Positions 1 through 15,007 are shown, numbered from the stretch's first letter. The stretch is 64,000 nt of DNA from Capra hircus (GCF_001704415.2 NC_030820.1:46296036-46360035), one strand, 5' to 3'. The notes: generated by a model from the letters alone, not told the origin. Program-made: numbers and translations.

Positions 1-313
1 CTTGAGATTCCCTTGGACTGCAAGGAGATCAAACCAGTCAATCCTAAGGGAAATCAGCCCTGAATATTCATTGGAAGGACTGATGCTGAAACTCCAATAC
101 TTTGGCCACCTGATGGGAAGAACTAACTCTTTGGAAAAGACCATGATGCTGGAAAAGATTGAAGGTGGGAGGAGAAGGGGACGACAGAGGATGAGATGGT
201 TGGATGGCATCACCAACTCAATGGACATGAGTTTGAGATTGACAGGGAAGCCTGGTGTGCTGCAGTCCACGGGGTCACAAAGCGTCGGATACAACTGAGT
301 GATTGAACTGAAC
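1..313 (+). mobile_element. Bov-B LINE, 3' end fragment
   Basis: This is the 3' terminal part of a Bov-B (RTE-clade) LINE, cut by the window start. It encodes the last segment of the Bov-B polyprotein, with recognisable pieces such as RRSNQSIL, LQYFGHLM and RMRWLDGITNSMD, and ends in the typical tail with ACTGAACTGAACTGG. The frame is degenerate and lacks the reverse transcriptase core, so it is a dead copy. Assignment rests on family recognition rather than a search. Confidence 0.93.
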
Positions 314-329
314 TGGTAGGCAGGGCCTT

Positions 330-868
330 GCTCATAAAGCTTTAATCCAATTATCTGCTGATAGGTGGTGCTGCACTCCCTTCTGGGTAGTTTTTTGGTC
401 TGAGGCAACCCAGCCCTACAGGCTGCATGGTCAAGTTAGGAATGTTTATACCAAAGGGGACCTTCCTAGACAGCTGCTGCCAGTTCCCCAGTCCTGCAGT
501 CAGCCCCTGCAGACCCACACCTCCACAGGAGACCCTCCAACACTACCAGTTTTGGTTCAGTTTCCGTAGATTCACTGCTCCTTTCCTCATGAGTCTTGGT
601 GCACATAGGTCTTTTTTTTGCCCTCCAAGTCTGGAGTCTCTGTTACCCCCAGTCCTGTGGAAGTCTTGTAATCACATCCTGCTGGGCTTCAAGGTCAGAT
701 TGGGATTCCCAGTCCCTTTGTCAGGTGCCCAGGCTGGGAAGCATCCAGGTTCCAGTGTCCTCCTGTTGACGGTTGTTCAACAGCTAGTTGTGATTTTGGT
801 GCTCTCGCAGGAGGAGATGAGTGCACGTCCTTCTACTCTACCACCTTGAACCAGAAGTCTAATCCGGG
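330..868 (-). mobile_element. L1 LINE 5' UTR fragment, antisense
   Basis: Read on the minus strand, this resembles the GC-rich 5' UTR of laurasiatherian L1 elements. It starts near 861 with a 'TTCAAGGTGG' type opening (the family usually has TTCAAGATGGCGG), followed by the CTCCTGCGAGAGCACC stretch and the alternating purine-rich blocks typical of that UTR. Only the first 0.5 kb is present; a Bov-B end adjoins on the left. The 140-aa plus-strand frame here (427-849) is not a gene. Confidence 0.72.
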
Positions 869-1488
869 AGAGCACAGAACATAACAGATCCTCCAGAGCC
901 CAGGAATACAGGCTGATCTAAGCGGGAAGCAGTGGGAGGTGATGCAGATGAGGAAGGTCAGGTACTGATACCCTGCACAAGGACTGGGAAAGCATGGGCA
1001 ACAGAAGACTTTCAATTGTGGAACATCTGATAAGATGGTGTTTTTGAAAAACATCTCTGACACCAGCGATGGAAAGAAGAAACAGACCAGCAAGACCAGG
1101 AGGAGGCCAGAAACCCAATTAGGAACCAGCTGCCACTGCACAGGCAGGAAATTATACAGGTTAAAAACCAGGCCAGGTAAAGAAGACAGACATTTTACAG
1201 GACCATTCAATCTACCCAGTCTAGGGTACTCCAAACACATTTCTCATCCCCTCTAGCCACAGGACAAAAATCTCAGTGCTGGCATTAGAGGTCTTCCTAG
1301 TTTGGCTTTTTGGACTTTTCATTCCCTAAGACTCTACAGTCCCTCTGTTTCGACTCCCCTCTCTGCCTCACCAAGTCCCACTCAACTTGCAAGGCTCAAT
1401 TAATCCCATATCTTCCTAAGGCCTTCTAGATTCTCTCTCAGTGACCCAGCACTACCTCCTCCCCCTTCAATTAAGGCCTGTCATTGTT
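869..1488. other. Unassigned intronic sequence
   Basis: No repeat family or exon was recognised. Short frames occur on both strands around 833-1256, but none resembles a known protein and they overlap one another. Inferred to be part of ZMYND11 intron 2. Confidence 0.4.
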
Positions 1489-1672
1489 GTTCAGTCCCTA
1501 AGTTGTGTCCAACTCTTTTTTGACCCCATGGACTACAACAGGCCAGGCTCCCCTGCCCTTAACTATCTCCTGGAGTTTGCTCAGAATTCATGTCCATTGA
1601 GTCAATGATGCTATCTAACCATCTCATCCTCTGCCGTCCCCTTCTCCTTTTGCCTTCAATCTCTCCCAGGAA
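1489..1672 (-). mobile_element. Bov-B 3' end, antisense, short
   Basis: This shows the antisense Bov-B 3' signature: TTGTTCAGTC, TGTGTCCAACTC, CCCATGGACT, then the antisense version of the MRWLDGITNSMD segment (ATGCTATCTAACCATCTCATCC). It is truncated after about 180 bp, as expected for a 5'-truncated retrotransposition product. Confidence 0.88.
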
Positions 1673-1767
1673 AGGCCTGTCATACTATTAATTAAACATT
1701 CCACTCACATGGGACAGAGGTGCATTCTGTCTTGGATACCTTTTCCATTATTTGGTACTACTCTTTT

Positions 1768-1895
1768 ATTATTTTTTAATTAGAGGCTAATTACTTTATA
1801 GTATTGAGGTGGTTTTGCCATACATTTACATGAATCAGCCACAAGTATACATGTGTCCCCCCATCCCAACCCCCACCACCTCCCTCCCCATATTC
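1768..1895 (-). mobile_element. L1 3' UTR end, antisense
   Basis: This is the reverse complement of the ruminant L1 3' end. It opens with a T-rich stretch (poly(A) tail complement) and the GGCTAATTACTTTATAGTATTG motif region, then GAATCAGCCACAAGTATACATGTGTCCCC. The same block recurs at 19133-19510 (antisense) and at 41536-41756 (sense, with poly(A)), which supports the call. Confidence 0.85.
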
Positions 1896-3645
1896 TTTTA
1901 CTCTTTAATGGTACTTTTCTGTGCCTGGCCTGTATGATTCCATCATAGAACCACAGAGAAACACAAAACATATGAAAGCAAGTGGACAGCAATCCCAGCC
2001 AAAGTGCACGCCCCAAGAATGTGGCACGCTGGACAAGACTCACCGTGGGACTGTGGCCATGGCTCTTCAGAACCAGCAACTCTTCTGTAAGGCTGTTATA
2101 TAAAGTAACAACGGTAACAGTGGTAAACTGTACCTGTCAACCTGCTACCACAAGACGGTATGTAAGAAAGAGTAAATCAACACAGATTGAAATGAGAATG
2201 CAGTTACAAGACTGAAGAATTCTTGGGAGTACATATACAACATAACATTAACTGTTAAGTTTTTTAAAATTAACTTTATCATAACTTCAGCAATGGCCAC
2301 TTTCCTATCCTACAATAAGTCTACTGAGGGAATAGAAATTGACAGGGATAAGACAAATAGTTTCTAGAAATCATGGGTTTCATAAAACTGAACTATAGTA
2401 AATAATAAATAATGGGTACCTAGCTGCAACTTCAAAGGCAATCTACACATGAAGAAGACTTACAGTCTGGATTTATGTCTGTCTGTAGTGACAAGAAGAA
2501 CTCCAGGAGAACTCAAATTTCAATGCCAAACATGTCACAAGAGGTCAGAGGTCACATTTTCTAATTGGGGTTTGACCCTAAAGTAAGCAATACACGTAAT
2601 TAATTGACGCCCTAACCTGAAACATTAACTTGAATGGGACTAAGTCAACCAATCCAATGTCAGTCTAATAATCATGTTAGTCACAAATGTGGTCACCTCT
2701 AGAAACACAAAATCAAAGTTGCTCAAGACAGAAAGGAAACGAAATTTCAACTGCTTTTTCCAAGACAACAAAAACTAACTTGATTTCTCCCAATGATACC
2801 AATAATGTTAGACAATAATACTGGCAGAGACTATAATAAAACCCATACTTCTTTCAAAAATATGTCTTTATAACTATTACTTAGAATACTTATGAAAGTC
2901 TAACGTTGTATTATAATCATCCAAATTAGATATGAATAATTTGGATTAAAGAGGAAAAAATGACATGTAACTTATTTTTATTGGATATTAAAATATAGGA
3001 GACATTTAAAAAAATAACAAGGCAATGATTATGAATCATATTGGAAATCTTAGAGATTCAAAGTTTAAATTTCATTTCTGTTACTGGTTTTGGTGTCATA
3101 TGCTTCTTTATCTCTTTGCTTATTTATTTAAAAACTGTAAAACAAGGGCTAAAAACATCATGAGTAGTACAAACACAAAAATATTTTATAAACAATTGTT
3201 TTATATAAGTACTGCAATCAAATATTTCACAGCTTTAATTTCACGACACCTAGCCAAATTTCATAAAACTGATGAATTCATATGTACTACTTATAATTTA
3301 GCATTATAGCTACTCTTGCCTATGCTTATGTTCATCTAAACTGACTCATGTAATTCTTTTTTAAGATAAACAACTCATTTGTCTTCATCTTATGATTAAA
3401 CATCACAAAACATCTTTCACCTTCTAAAAACATAAAGTGTTTTTGTGGAGAGGCCAAAATTTATTTGTGCTTATTTACTTTTCAAGTAAGAACACGTATG
3501 GAAGTTTATACCATTATTAAATCATATTTATAAACATGAGCTTTTAAATCAGAGGCACAAGTTAACTATTAAACAATCAAACTTCACCCTATACATGTAT
3601 TTTGATTTCAGATTTGATTCATTCTGTAAAACTACTTTCCATCCC
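1896..3645. other. Unassigned AT-rich intronic sequence
   Basis: This is AT-rich single-copy-looking DNA in the inferred ZMYND11 intron 2. The longest frames (2025 region and 3025-3309) look like chance frames with no recognisable motifs. No clear repeat, exon or RNA gene was seen. Confidence 0.4.
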
Positions 3646-3647
3646 CA

Positions 3648-3955
3648 GGACTCCCTTGTGGTTCAGTGGTAAAGAATCTACCTGCTAATGGAAGAGACAC
3701 AGGTTCAATTCCTCATCCAGAAAGATCCCACATGCCATCAAGCAACTAAGCCTGCATGCCACAACTACTGAGCCTGCGCTATAGAGCCCAGGAACCACAG
3801 GTACTGAAGCCTGTAAGCTCTAGAGTCCATGTTTTACAACAAGAGAAGATACTGCAGCAAGAAGGCCAGGTACCACAGAGAGTAGCCTCTGCTCTCCACA
3901 ACTACTGAAAAGCCCTCAAAGGAGCAAAGATCCAGTGCAACCAAAATTTTTTTTT
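3648..3955 (+). mobile_element. CHR SINE (cetartiodactyl tRNA-derived)
   Basis: This has the CHR SINE organisation: an opening related to GGACTTCCCTGGTGG with a tRNA-like head (GGTTCAGTGGTAAAGAATC, GGTTCAATTCCT), then the CAACTACTGAGCCTGCGC and CCCAGGAACCACAGGTACTGAAGCC body, ending in CAGTGCAACC and an A/T-rich tail near 3945. It is diverged from a canonical copy and so fairly old. Confidence 0.85.
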
Positions 3956-4055
3956 AAATTAAAACAAAGAAACACAAAACTTCCATCCCCAAATAACAGA
4001 AATTTTCAAAGAAGTTTCTCTTAGTGATATTTTTTAAATACTTGAAATATTCAAT

Positions 4056-4378
4056 AAAGTGAAAAGTGAAAGTAAAAGTCACTCAGTTGTGCCTGGCTTT
4101 TTGCGACCCCATGGTCTATACAGTGCATGGAATTCTTCAGGCCAGATTACTGGAGTGGGTAGCCCTTCCTTTCTCCAGGGGATCTTCCCAGCCCAGGGAT
4201 TGAACCCAGGTCTTGCAGGTAGATTCTTTACCAGCTGAGCCACAAGGGAGGCCCAAGAATAGTGGCGTGGGTAGCCTATCCCTTCTCCAGCGAATCTTTC
4301 CAACCCAGGAATCAAACCAGGGTCTCCTGTATTGCAGGCAGATTCTTTACCAACTGAGCTATCAGGGAAGCACATAAA
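4056..4378 (-). mobile_element. BovA2 SINE (dimeric Bov-tA), antisense
   Basis: Two antisense Bov-tA monomers lie head to tail. Each ends with the complement of the tRNA-like head (TTTACCAGCTGAGCCACAAGGGA near 4230-4252 and TTTACCAACTGAGCTATCAGGGA near 4348-4370). The first monomer carries the 3' part (AAGTCACTCAGTTGTG, GCGACCCCATGG). The 101-aa minus frame here is a shadow of the SINE. Confidence 0.92.
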
Positions 4379-6084
4379 TTTCAACAGTGGCTCTGTAATT
4401 TAGAGTACCTTTTCTACTTATCTGAATAGAAAACTAGCAATTAGAAAAAAAGAAAGTAAAAGGTAGTATTAAAAAGACTCAGGACGCTTTCCAAGGGAGG
4501 TGTACCGACCACTAACAAAAGGCTACTGCCATGAACCCTGAAGTTAGACATCATCAGATGACAAGAAGAAACATCTGCAACATAAAAAAATCCTACTTTG
4601 TTATAGAAGTTGTTATTAGTCCCTATTTGTTCAATTAACTTTGAGGATCTGAAACTTCTACTCACAAAATTTCTTTTCAAATTTCAACACGAATGTAATA
4701 TTTTAATGATATTTTGAAGATGATACTGCTGTAGATTCTGTACATTCTAGTGTCATATACAAAAATGAAAACTGCTTCTTGAATCTGCCTCTGCTAGAAG
4801 GAATTTTTATTGCTTTCAGCTCTGCTTTAGGACTTCAGAAAATACCCAGTGCCTTTAGCAATTATTTTTCTTTTTAGAAAAATGACTCGATGCTGTGAGC
4901 TGGGAAGATGGCAAGAAGTAACATGGTTTTAATGTCTCCCAACCTCCTCAACAAAGTCACAAGAAGCATTAGCAAAAAACAAGTTGACACCCAACCTTTG
5001 GAAAATATAAACAAGTGACGAGAATTCTCATGAATCCCAAAGTCCAGTAGCTCTGGACAAGCCTCCAAAAGCTGCAACTGCAGTTGGTACTGACACATAC
5101 CAACTCTGACCAACTGACACCTCCCTCTGTGCAGGAGGAGGCAGAGGGACATGACACAGCACTGAGAACAGGAGGATAAAGCAGCTAACAAGCAGTCACT
5201 GGAGAGCAAAGTGGGCCAAATCGAGAACAGCAGTTCACATTGGACAGGGTTTACACACCTCCATTTGCAGGTAACTGATGGTAATTCACGAGCTCATGGT
5301 AAAGTTCTTATGGGGCTAGCGCAGAGAAACCTGTGAACACTCACAATTAATCAGCCAAAGCTCCCTTTTGGTACAGAACTCTACAGTGTAGAGAAACTGC
5401 TAGCAATAAAAGTATCAAACCCTACTGAAGTCTGGTCATACAAGATCTCCAACCTAAGGACAATGGGCACAAAAGAAATTGTGGTTCTGGCAAAAGGTAC
5501 AGAAGCAGGAGATCATGGTAAATGTGAAGCATTATTTTTAGCACTTGATAAAAATGACAGAAGATGCTTTAGAGCCATACCTCCAAAAACTGTTTGCAAC
5601 CACCTTCCCTTGACACAAGTTCAGGAAAAGTGATTTCACATGACAGGACTATGGCTAAAGGAGCAGAACATCCCTAAAGTGGAAGCATGCCCAAGACACG
5701 TGCCCACAACACAGATGAGACTATAACTACTATTTAAGCACATGAAAAGACATTAAGAAAAGTAATAAGATACAGGAAAGATATGTCAGAATTAGAAAAC
5801 TCAGAAATGATGTAAACATGAGAAGTAAATGAAAAAATTCACTTCAGAAGAAGTCCAAACTAGAAGGCACACGAGTCAGTATGTAGCAAAAAATGTAATA
5901 AGAGTAAGTCATAAAGAAAGAAAATATGAAAAAAAAAAAACAACTATATAGCAGCTTTATTCACAACTGCCCAAGCTGAAAATTACAAATATAGAAGACA
6001 GGAAAAGAAACCAACAGAGTATAAGGAAAAGCCCCCCAAAACAACAAGTAAATAAGATACTAAAAGTCCACCAATGATATATAT
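4379..6084. other. Unassigned intronic sequence, possibly very old LINE-derived
   Basis: No family was assigned with confidence. A purine-rich stretch at 4880-5700, with frames on the minus strand up to 111 aa, has the feel of a degraded LINE, but I could not match it to a named element. A short A-run sits at 5928-5940. Confidence 0.3.
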
Positions 6085-6088
6085 ACAC

Positions 6089-6290
6089 AATTGACCCTTG
6101 AACCTATAGGGGTCAGAGCCCGCCACAGCCAGTTCAGTCAAAGATCTGCGTCCCTGTTTACAGTCAGCCCTCTGTGTGCAGCTCCACACCTGGAGTCAGG
6201 CAACCCTGAAGCATGCAGCCCTATGGCACATGGGAGAAGCGAACCTATACAGTCCAATCCAGGCTGTTCAAGGGTCAGTTGTACAATTTT
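6089..6290. mobile_element. Tigger2-like non-autonomous DNA transposon
   Basis: This is a roughly 200-bp element with terminal inverted repeats: CAATTGACCCTTGAAC on the left, GTTCAAGGGTCAGTTG on the right (one mismatch in about 16). The right end is followed by TA, the target preferred by pogo/Tigger elements. The termini match what I recall of Tigger2 family ends. The interior is too short for a transposase, so it is an internally deleted copy. Confidence 0.72.
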
Positions 6291-6634
6291 TGAATTAAAA
6301 TTTGCAATATTCAAAATACATTTTTAAAGGGACACTGTATACCCAACAAAACAACCCAGAATGACCAACACCGACACAGTCAAATTAATAGACTTCAAAG
6401 ATAAAAATTCTTTGTGAATCTATGCAAAAGGACAGTCACAGCAGAAAGAAAATCAAGTTGTCATCTGATTTGCTGACAACGATGCCTTAAGCCATATATA
6501 AGAACTTCAAAGAAAGAAGAAAAAAGCTAAAGATTTTATATCCAGCCAGATTCACTTTCAAGTAAAAAGGCTGCAGACCAACTGTTATTAACATGCAAGA
6601 ACTCAAAACTCTGACCCTAGGAATTCTTGATTAT
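6291..6634. other. Unassigned, possibly old repeat
   Basis: AT-rich DNA. The piece at about 6520-6620 (TTTATATCCAGCCAGATTC and TAACATGCAAGAACTC) resembles sequence seen inside old mammalian repeats, but I could not name the family. Confidence 0.3.
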
Positions 6635-6635
6635 G

Positions 6636-7010
6636 AATCTACTAGATGGTGCTGCCACCATGAAAAACAGTAACAAGCTTCCTAAAAAAATTAAAAACAA
6701 ATTACCATGTGATCCAGCAATCCCACTCCTGAGTACTTATCAGAAGAAAATGAAATCACTATCTTAAGATTTCTGTACCCTCGTGTTCTCAGCAGTGTTA
6801 TTTACAACAACCAAGACACGGGAACAACCTAAGGGTCCATCAAGAGACAAATGGATCAATAAAACATGGTATACACGTACAATGGAATATTATTCAGTCA
6901 TAAAAAGAAGGCAATTCCATCATTTTGTAACAACATGGATCAATGCCAATTGTATCTCAATAAAACTGCAGAGTGGGGAAGTGAAAAATTTCTCTTTAAA
7001 GACTACTAGA
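6636..7010 (+). mobile_element. Old L1 3' fragment (end of ORF2)
   Basis: This has the standard end-of-ORF2 landmarks of L1: TGATCCAGCAATCCCACTCCTG, GTTATTTACAACAACCAAGACACGGGAACAACCTAAGGGTCCATC and ACAATGGAATATTATTCAGTCATAAAAA. The frame is broken and the sequence diverged, so the copy is old. The 77-aa frame at 6783-7016 is this shadow. Confidence 0.85.
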
Positions 7011-8022
7011 GAATGAACTTCAGATATCAGTGGTAAGCATGAAACAAACACTTGGAGAAGTAAGACTAAATGCCAGCTCTAAGTACCAAGTATGATATGT
7101 AATTGGTACATTCTATGACAGTTTAGAAGCAGTACAATTGTTCAGAGAGGGTAAAACAGCTTGTCTGGTTTCCATGAGATGTGCTGACAGTTCCAGCACC
7201 AGTGACGGTATTCTCAAACAGCTTGGGACATAGTTGGATGGAACGACTGAGTTAATTATATGACATCTAAAATGCACCACCCACAGTGTCCTTAAGAATC
7301 ATGACTTTTACTGTGTTAGAAAGAAGGGAAAGATTTTGGATAGTTCAGTAAAAACCAGTAGCCATAAATTCAAGGGGAAAATATCAGTATGAATTCATTA
7401 CAACTATATGTATTTCCTAACTGGTCCACTTAAAGGCCTAGATAGAGAGACCAACCTGGTAGCAACAAGCACACTGAGGGCCAGAAAATGCTCTTGAGAC
7501 ACAATTTCTAACTGCAAGAAACCAGCGTCCCCTGGAGAAATCAGTGGATCCAGGCTTGGGGCAAGGTGTATCCTACATGAGCCCGAAAAAAACCTGTCGT
7601 ATCAGAAAGCAGAGAGGAACTTCACAAGACAACATGAAGAGGCTCCAACTGGTCAAAGAAGGGAAGTTAAACATCAATAGGGATTATAACAGAAACGGGC
7701 TGAAATACACCAGGAAGAACTACTTGGTTGCCACTGGAGGATGTTATTTTGAAAACCACTAGTTAAAAGAATCAGTTGTTCTTCCCTTTCGATGTGAGCC
7801 ATACCACATGGTAACCACACCCTACATAGTAGGAAGCTTATGTTCTTACTGAAGTGTTTCAGTTGAAAAAGAAAGATAAACTATTTGATAGATTATCACT
7901 ATTTCACAATCCTTAATGAATTACTGAATCTACCCACTGTACAACAGGCTTAGTACTAACCTTGCCAAATGAAATACATTACCACCTATGAAGAAGTCTC
8001 ACGCTGCTAGGATTCACTACTC
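7011..8022. other. Unassigned intronic sequence
   Basis: No exon or named repeat was recognised. A stretch at 7440-7760 has fewer stops and a 72-aa frame but no recognisable protein motif. Confidence 0.35.
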
Positions 8023-9735
8023 AGCTGAGTTCAGTCACTCAGTCGTATCCGACTCTTTGCAACCCCATGGACTGCAGCACGCCAGGCTTCCCTGTCTGTT
8101 ACCAACTCCCAGGGCTTGCTCAAACTCATGTCCATCAAGTCAGTGATGCCATCCAACCACCTCATGCTCTGTCATCCCTTTCTCCTGCTTTCAATCTTTC
8201 CCAGCATCAGAGTCTTTTCCAATGAATCAGTTCTTCGCATCAAGTGGCCAAGGTATTGGAGCTTCAGCATCAGTCCTTCCGGTGAATATTCACGGCTATT
8301 TCCTTTAGGATTGACTGGTTGGATCTCCTTGCAGTCCAAGGGACTCTCAAGAGTCTTCTCCAACACCACAGTTTGAAAGAATCAATTCTTCGCTGCTCAG
8401 CTTTCTTTATGGTCCAACTCTCATATCCATACATGACTACTAGAAAAACCACAGCTTTGACTAGAGGGACCTTTGTTGGCAAAGTGATGTCTCTGATTTT
8501 TAATATGCTATCTAGGTTGGTCATAGCTTTTCTTCCAAAGAACAAGCGTCTTTTCATTTCATGGCTGCAGTCACCATCTGCAGTGATTCTGAAGCCCCCC
8601 AAAATAAAGTCTCTCACTATTTCCACTGTTTCCTTATCTATTTGCCATGAAGTGATGCGACCAGATGCCATGATCTTAGTCTTCTGAATGTTGAGTTTTA
8701 AGCCAGCTTTTTCACTCTCCTCTTTCACTTGCTTCAAGAGGCTCATCAAGAAAGTGAAGTTCTTCTTCACTTTCTGCCTTAAGGGTGGTGTCATCCGCAT
8801 ATTTGAGGTTATTGATATTTCTCCCAGCAATCTTGATCCCAGCTTGTGCATCACCCAGCCCAGCATTTCACATGATGTGCTCTGCATATAAGTTAAATAA
8901 GCAGAGTGACAATATACAGCCTTGACGTACTCCTTTCCCGATTTGGAACTAGTCTGTTGTTCCATGTCAGGTTCTGACTATTGCTTCTTGACCTGCATAC
9001 AGATTTCTCAGGAGGCAGGTCAGGTGGTCTGGTATTCCTATCTCTTGAAGAATTTTCTAGTTTGTTGTGATTCACACAGTCAAATGCTTTGGCGTGGTCA
9101 ATAAAGCAGAAGTAGATGTTTTTCTGGAACTCTCTTGCTTTTTCGATGATCCAATGGATTGCTGGCAATTTGATCTCTGGTTCCTCTGGCTTTTATGAAT
9201 CCAGCTTGAACATCTGGAATTTCACAGTTCACGTGCTGTCTCAGAGAAGTTTGAGCATTACTTTGTTAGCGTGTGAGGTGAGTACAATTGTGCGGTAGTT
9301 TGAATATTCTTTGGCATTGCCTTTCTTTGGGACTGGAATGAAAACTGACTTTTTCCAGTCCTGTGGCCACCGCTGAGTTTTCCAAATTTGCTGGCATAAT
9401 AAGTGCCAGCACTTTCACAGCATCGTCTTTTAGGATTTGAAATAGCTCAACTGGCATTTCATCACTTCCACTACCGCTGTTCGTAGTGATGCTTCCTAAG
9501 GCCCACTTGACTTTGCATTCCAGGATGTCTGGCTCTAGATGAGTGATCACATCATCTTGGTTATCTGAGTCATGAAGATCTTTTTTGTATAGTTCTTCTG
9601 TGTATTCTTGCCACCTCTTTTCAATATCTTCTGCTTTTGTTAGGTTCATACCATTTCTGTCCTTTATTGTGCCCATCTTTACATGAAATGTTCCCTTGGT
9701 ATCTCCAATTTTCTTGAAAAGATCTCTAGTAGCCT
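8023..9735 (-). mobile_element. Bov-B LINE, 1.7 kb, reverse transcriptase region, antisense
   Basis: This is one Bov-B copy on the minus strand, with its 3' end at 8023 and a 5' truncation near 9735. Reading minus-strand, it covers the segment before the RT, then RT motif A (FIDHAKAFDCVNHNKL in the frame at 8893-9168), the palm and thumb, the CESWTIKK region and the C-terminal tail. The protein is split over several frames by frameshifts and stops (8270-8965, 8893-9168, 9266-9841), so it is not functional. RTE-clade LINEs encode an APE-type endonuclease followed by an RT; the endonuclease part is missing here. Confidence 0.95.
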
Positions 9736-9875
9736 CCATGAGATGCAAAGGATAAGGCACACCACAGGGATGCAATGGCAAAGGCAGACTATAAGAAGCC
9801 ACAGAGTAAATGAACCAAGTCCTTATATAAATAAATTGCAAAGAAAAAACAAAAACAAAAAAAGATGAATGAGAG

Positions 9876-10012
9876 GGACTTCCTGGCAGCCCCAGTAAGA
9901 CTCTGGGCTTCCTCTGCAGCAGTGGCAGCTTCTATCCTTGGTTGGGGAACTAAAAACCCACATTCCATATGCCATGTGAAGTGACCAAAAAATAAACAAA
10001 ATCGCTATTATT
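9876..10012 (+). mobile_element. CHR SINE, short
   Basis: It opens with GGGACTTCCTGGCAGCCCCAG, continues through GGTTGGGGAACTAAAAACCCACATTCC and GCCATGTG, and ends in an A-rich tail. This is the head and short body of a CHR SINE with many substitutions. Confidence 0.75.
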
Positions 10013-12570
<2,558 letters not shown>

Positions 12571-12965
12571 CTGTAGCAATATATGGAAACATAAGGGAAA
12601 AGCACAGATTACCAAATCAATTATCATTAATACAAGTGAGTTAACACTCAGCACCTCACTATATAGTATAGCCAACTTTTTATTTCCTACCATCCACATC
12701 ACCAATTACTCCATAAAAATGTTCACTTCATTACTTCACAAAGAATGACACTAAAAGACCAACAGTCAAAAAGGTCTGCCCAAGAAGAAGGAGCAGTCAT
12801 CTTATATCAAAATGCCAAAGAAATACACATATAAAATTTTTTATAAAGCAAAAATATTACTACATAAAATTTCATTTTTTGATATTACATTGTGTGTAAT
12901 TTGACAGATCAATGCAAAATAGAAACTAAATGTCCAAATTATTAGGTACTTCATCATGAAAGAGG

Positions 12966-13140
12966 CTTCCGTGCTGGCTCAGATGGTAAAGACTCCACCT
13001 GCAATGCAGGAAACCCAGGTTTGATCCCTGGGTTGGGAAGATACCCTGAAGAAGGAAATGCCAATCTAGCCCAGTATTCTTGCCTGGAAAATTCCACGGA
13101 CAGAGGAATCTGGTGGGCTACAGTCCATGGGGTCGCGAAG
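12966..13140 (+). mobile_element. Bov-tA SINE
   Basis: A single sense Bov-tA monomer: tRNA-like head GGCTCAGATGGTAAAGAC and GGTTTGATCCCTGGG (B-box-like), then the ATTCTTGCCTGGAAAATTCC and CTACAGTCCATGGGGTCGCG body. It lies about 400 bp upstream of the ZMYND11 coding exon, in intron 1. Confidence 0.93.
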
Positions 13141-13384
13141 AGTGAGTATCTTTATTCAATATAGACATACTGATAGATAAAAACAACATTCCTTTAAAGA
13201 AAAATAAGACCACAAACAGAAAGTACAGAACAGTTGTTTCTGACTGAGGTGTCAAAGGGTGGCAGTTGGTATATCAGTGGATGACATGAAAGGACCCACC
13301 TTATCAGAAAGGTTCAGGTGCCGGCCATTCATTAAGTTATAAGGAATCAACATTGTTAATTTATTCAGCTTTCTATATTCTGAA

Positions 13385-13815
13385 CAGACTGAGGCAAACG
13401 GCCACCGGCTACATCCTGGCAAGACTAGGGGGAAAAAACAGAGTTGCAGCCTCAATGTCTGCTGAGCGATGGTACAATATGAAGAGGCCACACGTCTCAA
13501 CTCCCCACTGGGCACGGGCACAGACCTGCTGGGCAAGGAGACGCCTGAGCCCTAAGGCACACAGGGTACGATGCCGAGAGATGCTGAGGCCCAAAGGCGT
13601 AAGACAGACGAGCAAAAAGCTCTGGGGATGGCTGAACTCTCCCTGGCCTGATCCTTTACCCGGAAGGAGCACTCCTCCTCCGCGCTTCCCTGTGCTCCGG
13701 GGAGTCAGCAGAGCCTCACAAACCCCTTTCCCCGTCTCCACACTTCTTTTCACGACTAAGTCGGTTCTCCCTCCTTCTCCAAAAACCCAAAGAGAGCCAG
13801 CAGTTGCCAAAGCTT
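13385..13815. other. GC-rich patch in intron 1, candidate alternative first exon or promoter
   Basis: This 430-bp block is clearly richer in G+C and CpG than the AT-rich DNA around it and lies about 0.8 kb upstream of the coding exon. It keeps long frames on both strands (plus 13353-13817, 154 aa; minus 13409-13810, 133 aa), neither resembling a known protein. No transposable element was recognised. A minus-strand GTGAGT sits at 13828-13823. It could be an alternative ZMYND11 promoter or first exon, a retained old repeat, or a chance GC-rich patch. Confidence 0.35.
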
Positions 13816-15007
13816 AACAGAGACTCACTTCTGGTGAATCTAGGACCAGCTAGGCTCCTGAAATAAGAGTTCTTTTCAGAATTACAAAATCAGTTCAGAA
13901 TCAAAACAGTAACGACAACATTCAAGTTTTAAAGAAAACTTCAGGATAATTCGTTGATGCAGTATAGACTAAAATATGAAACTAGAAGATTTTTAAAATT
14001 ATGATTTACAAATGTGTCTTTTTCTAAAAAGTTGTAACTTTAAAACATACAGAAGCTTCTCAGTTTAAGTGCACTAGTACATTTACGTCAAGTTTCCAAA
14101 TCCAGTAACATTATGATGAGGAATTTACTGGTAAAAGTGACATCTAATGGTGAACCATAATAATACAACTTGTCAGATTATACAAATACCCACTGTGCTA
14201 AACACAATGAAGTATTTTTAAATGTATAAACTCTAGTCCTTGACAGAAAATAACATAAAACTAGCAGAGGAAATTTGACATATACATGGCACTACTAATT
14301 ATAATATCATATATGACATAAATGGTCCAAAATATATGTGGTGAGAATCCAGAGAGACATTACTTCTAGATTAAGTAACACTACAAAATGGTAAATGTGG
14401 GAAAATATAAAATTTCTTAAGTCTTGAAAAGATAACTGATTGTTTAAACAAACATAAAAATAACTGTTAGGTATCATCAGATTTAAACATATGTAGAGGC
14501 ACAATATGGATGACAAGAATAATACACATGCGGGGAGAGGTAGTAAGCAGGTATATCATTGTAAATTCTCACATTTTATGTTAAGTGGTACTTATTATAT
14601 TAATTCAAGGGGAAGTATATTAAATCATGGATGCACAGTACAATCCCTGGATGCATATTACAATCCCTGAGTCAAACAAAGGAATACAAACAGGTACAGT
14701 TGACACGTAACTTAAAAGATGTTTTCAAAATACACACAGGTAAAGTTAAAAATACTTTACTCAGAAATACAGAAAATATATAATAACAACGTTAACAGTT
14801 ACAAATACTAAAATAAATAGCAAATATAACTATTATATAACAGGAGAATATAGTAGAGACTGGTAGCAGAAATTCTAAAAGTGATGTCACTTAATTCCTA
14901 GAAATGATTAAATTCAAGATTAAAGAATTAACCAGTGCTACATTTCAGGAAAACAGATGTGAAGTTAAAACCAAGATTTCTGAGATCTAGCTATCCAAGC
15001 CACACAG

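Noticed and set aside
427..849. 140-aa plus frame near the window start
   Set aside because: It lies antisense over what looks like an L1 5' UTR.
13353..13817. 154-aa plus and 133-aa minus frames as possible genes
   Set aside because: They overlap on opposite strands in a locally GC-rich patch, with no known motif. The block is kept only as a candidate regulatory or exon region.
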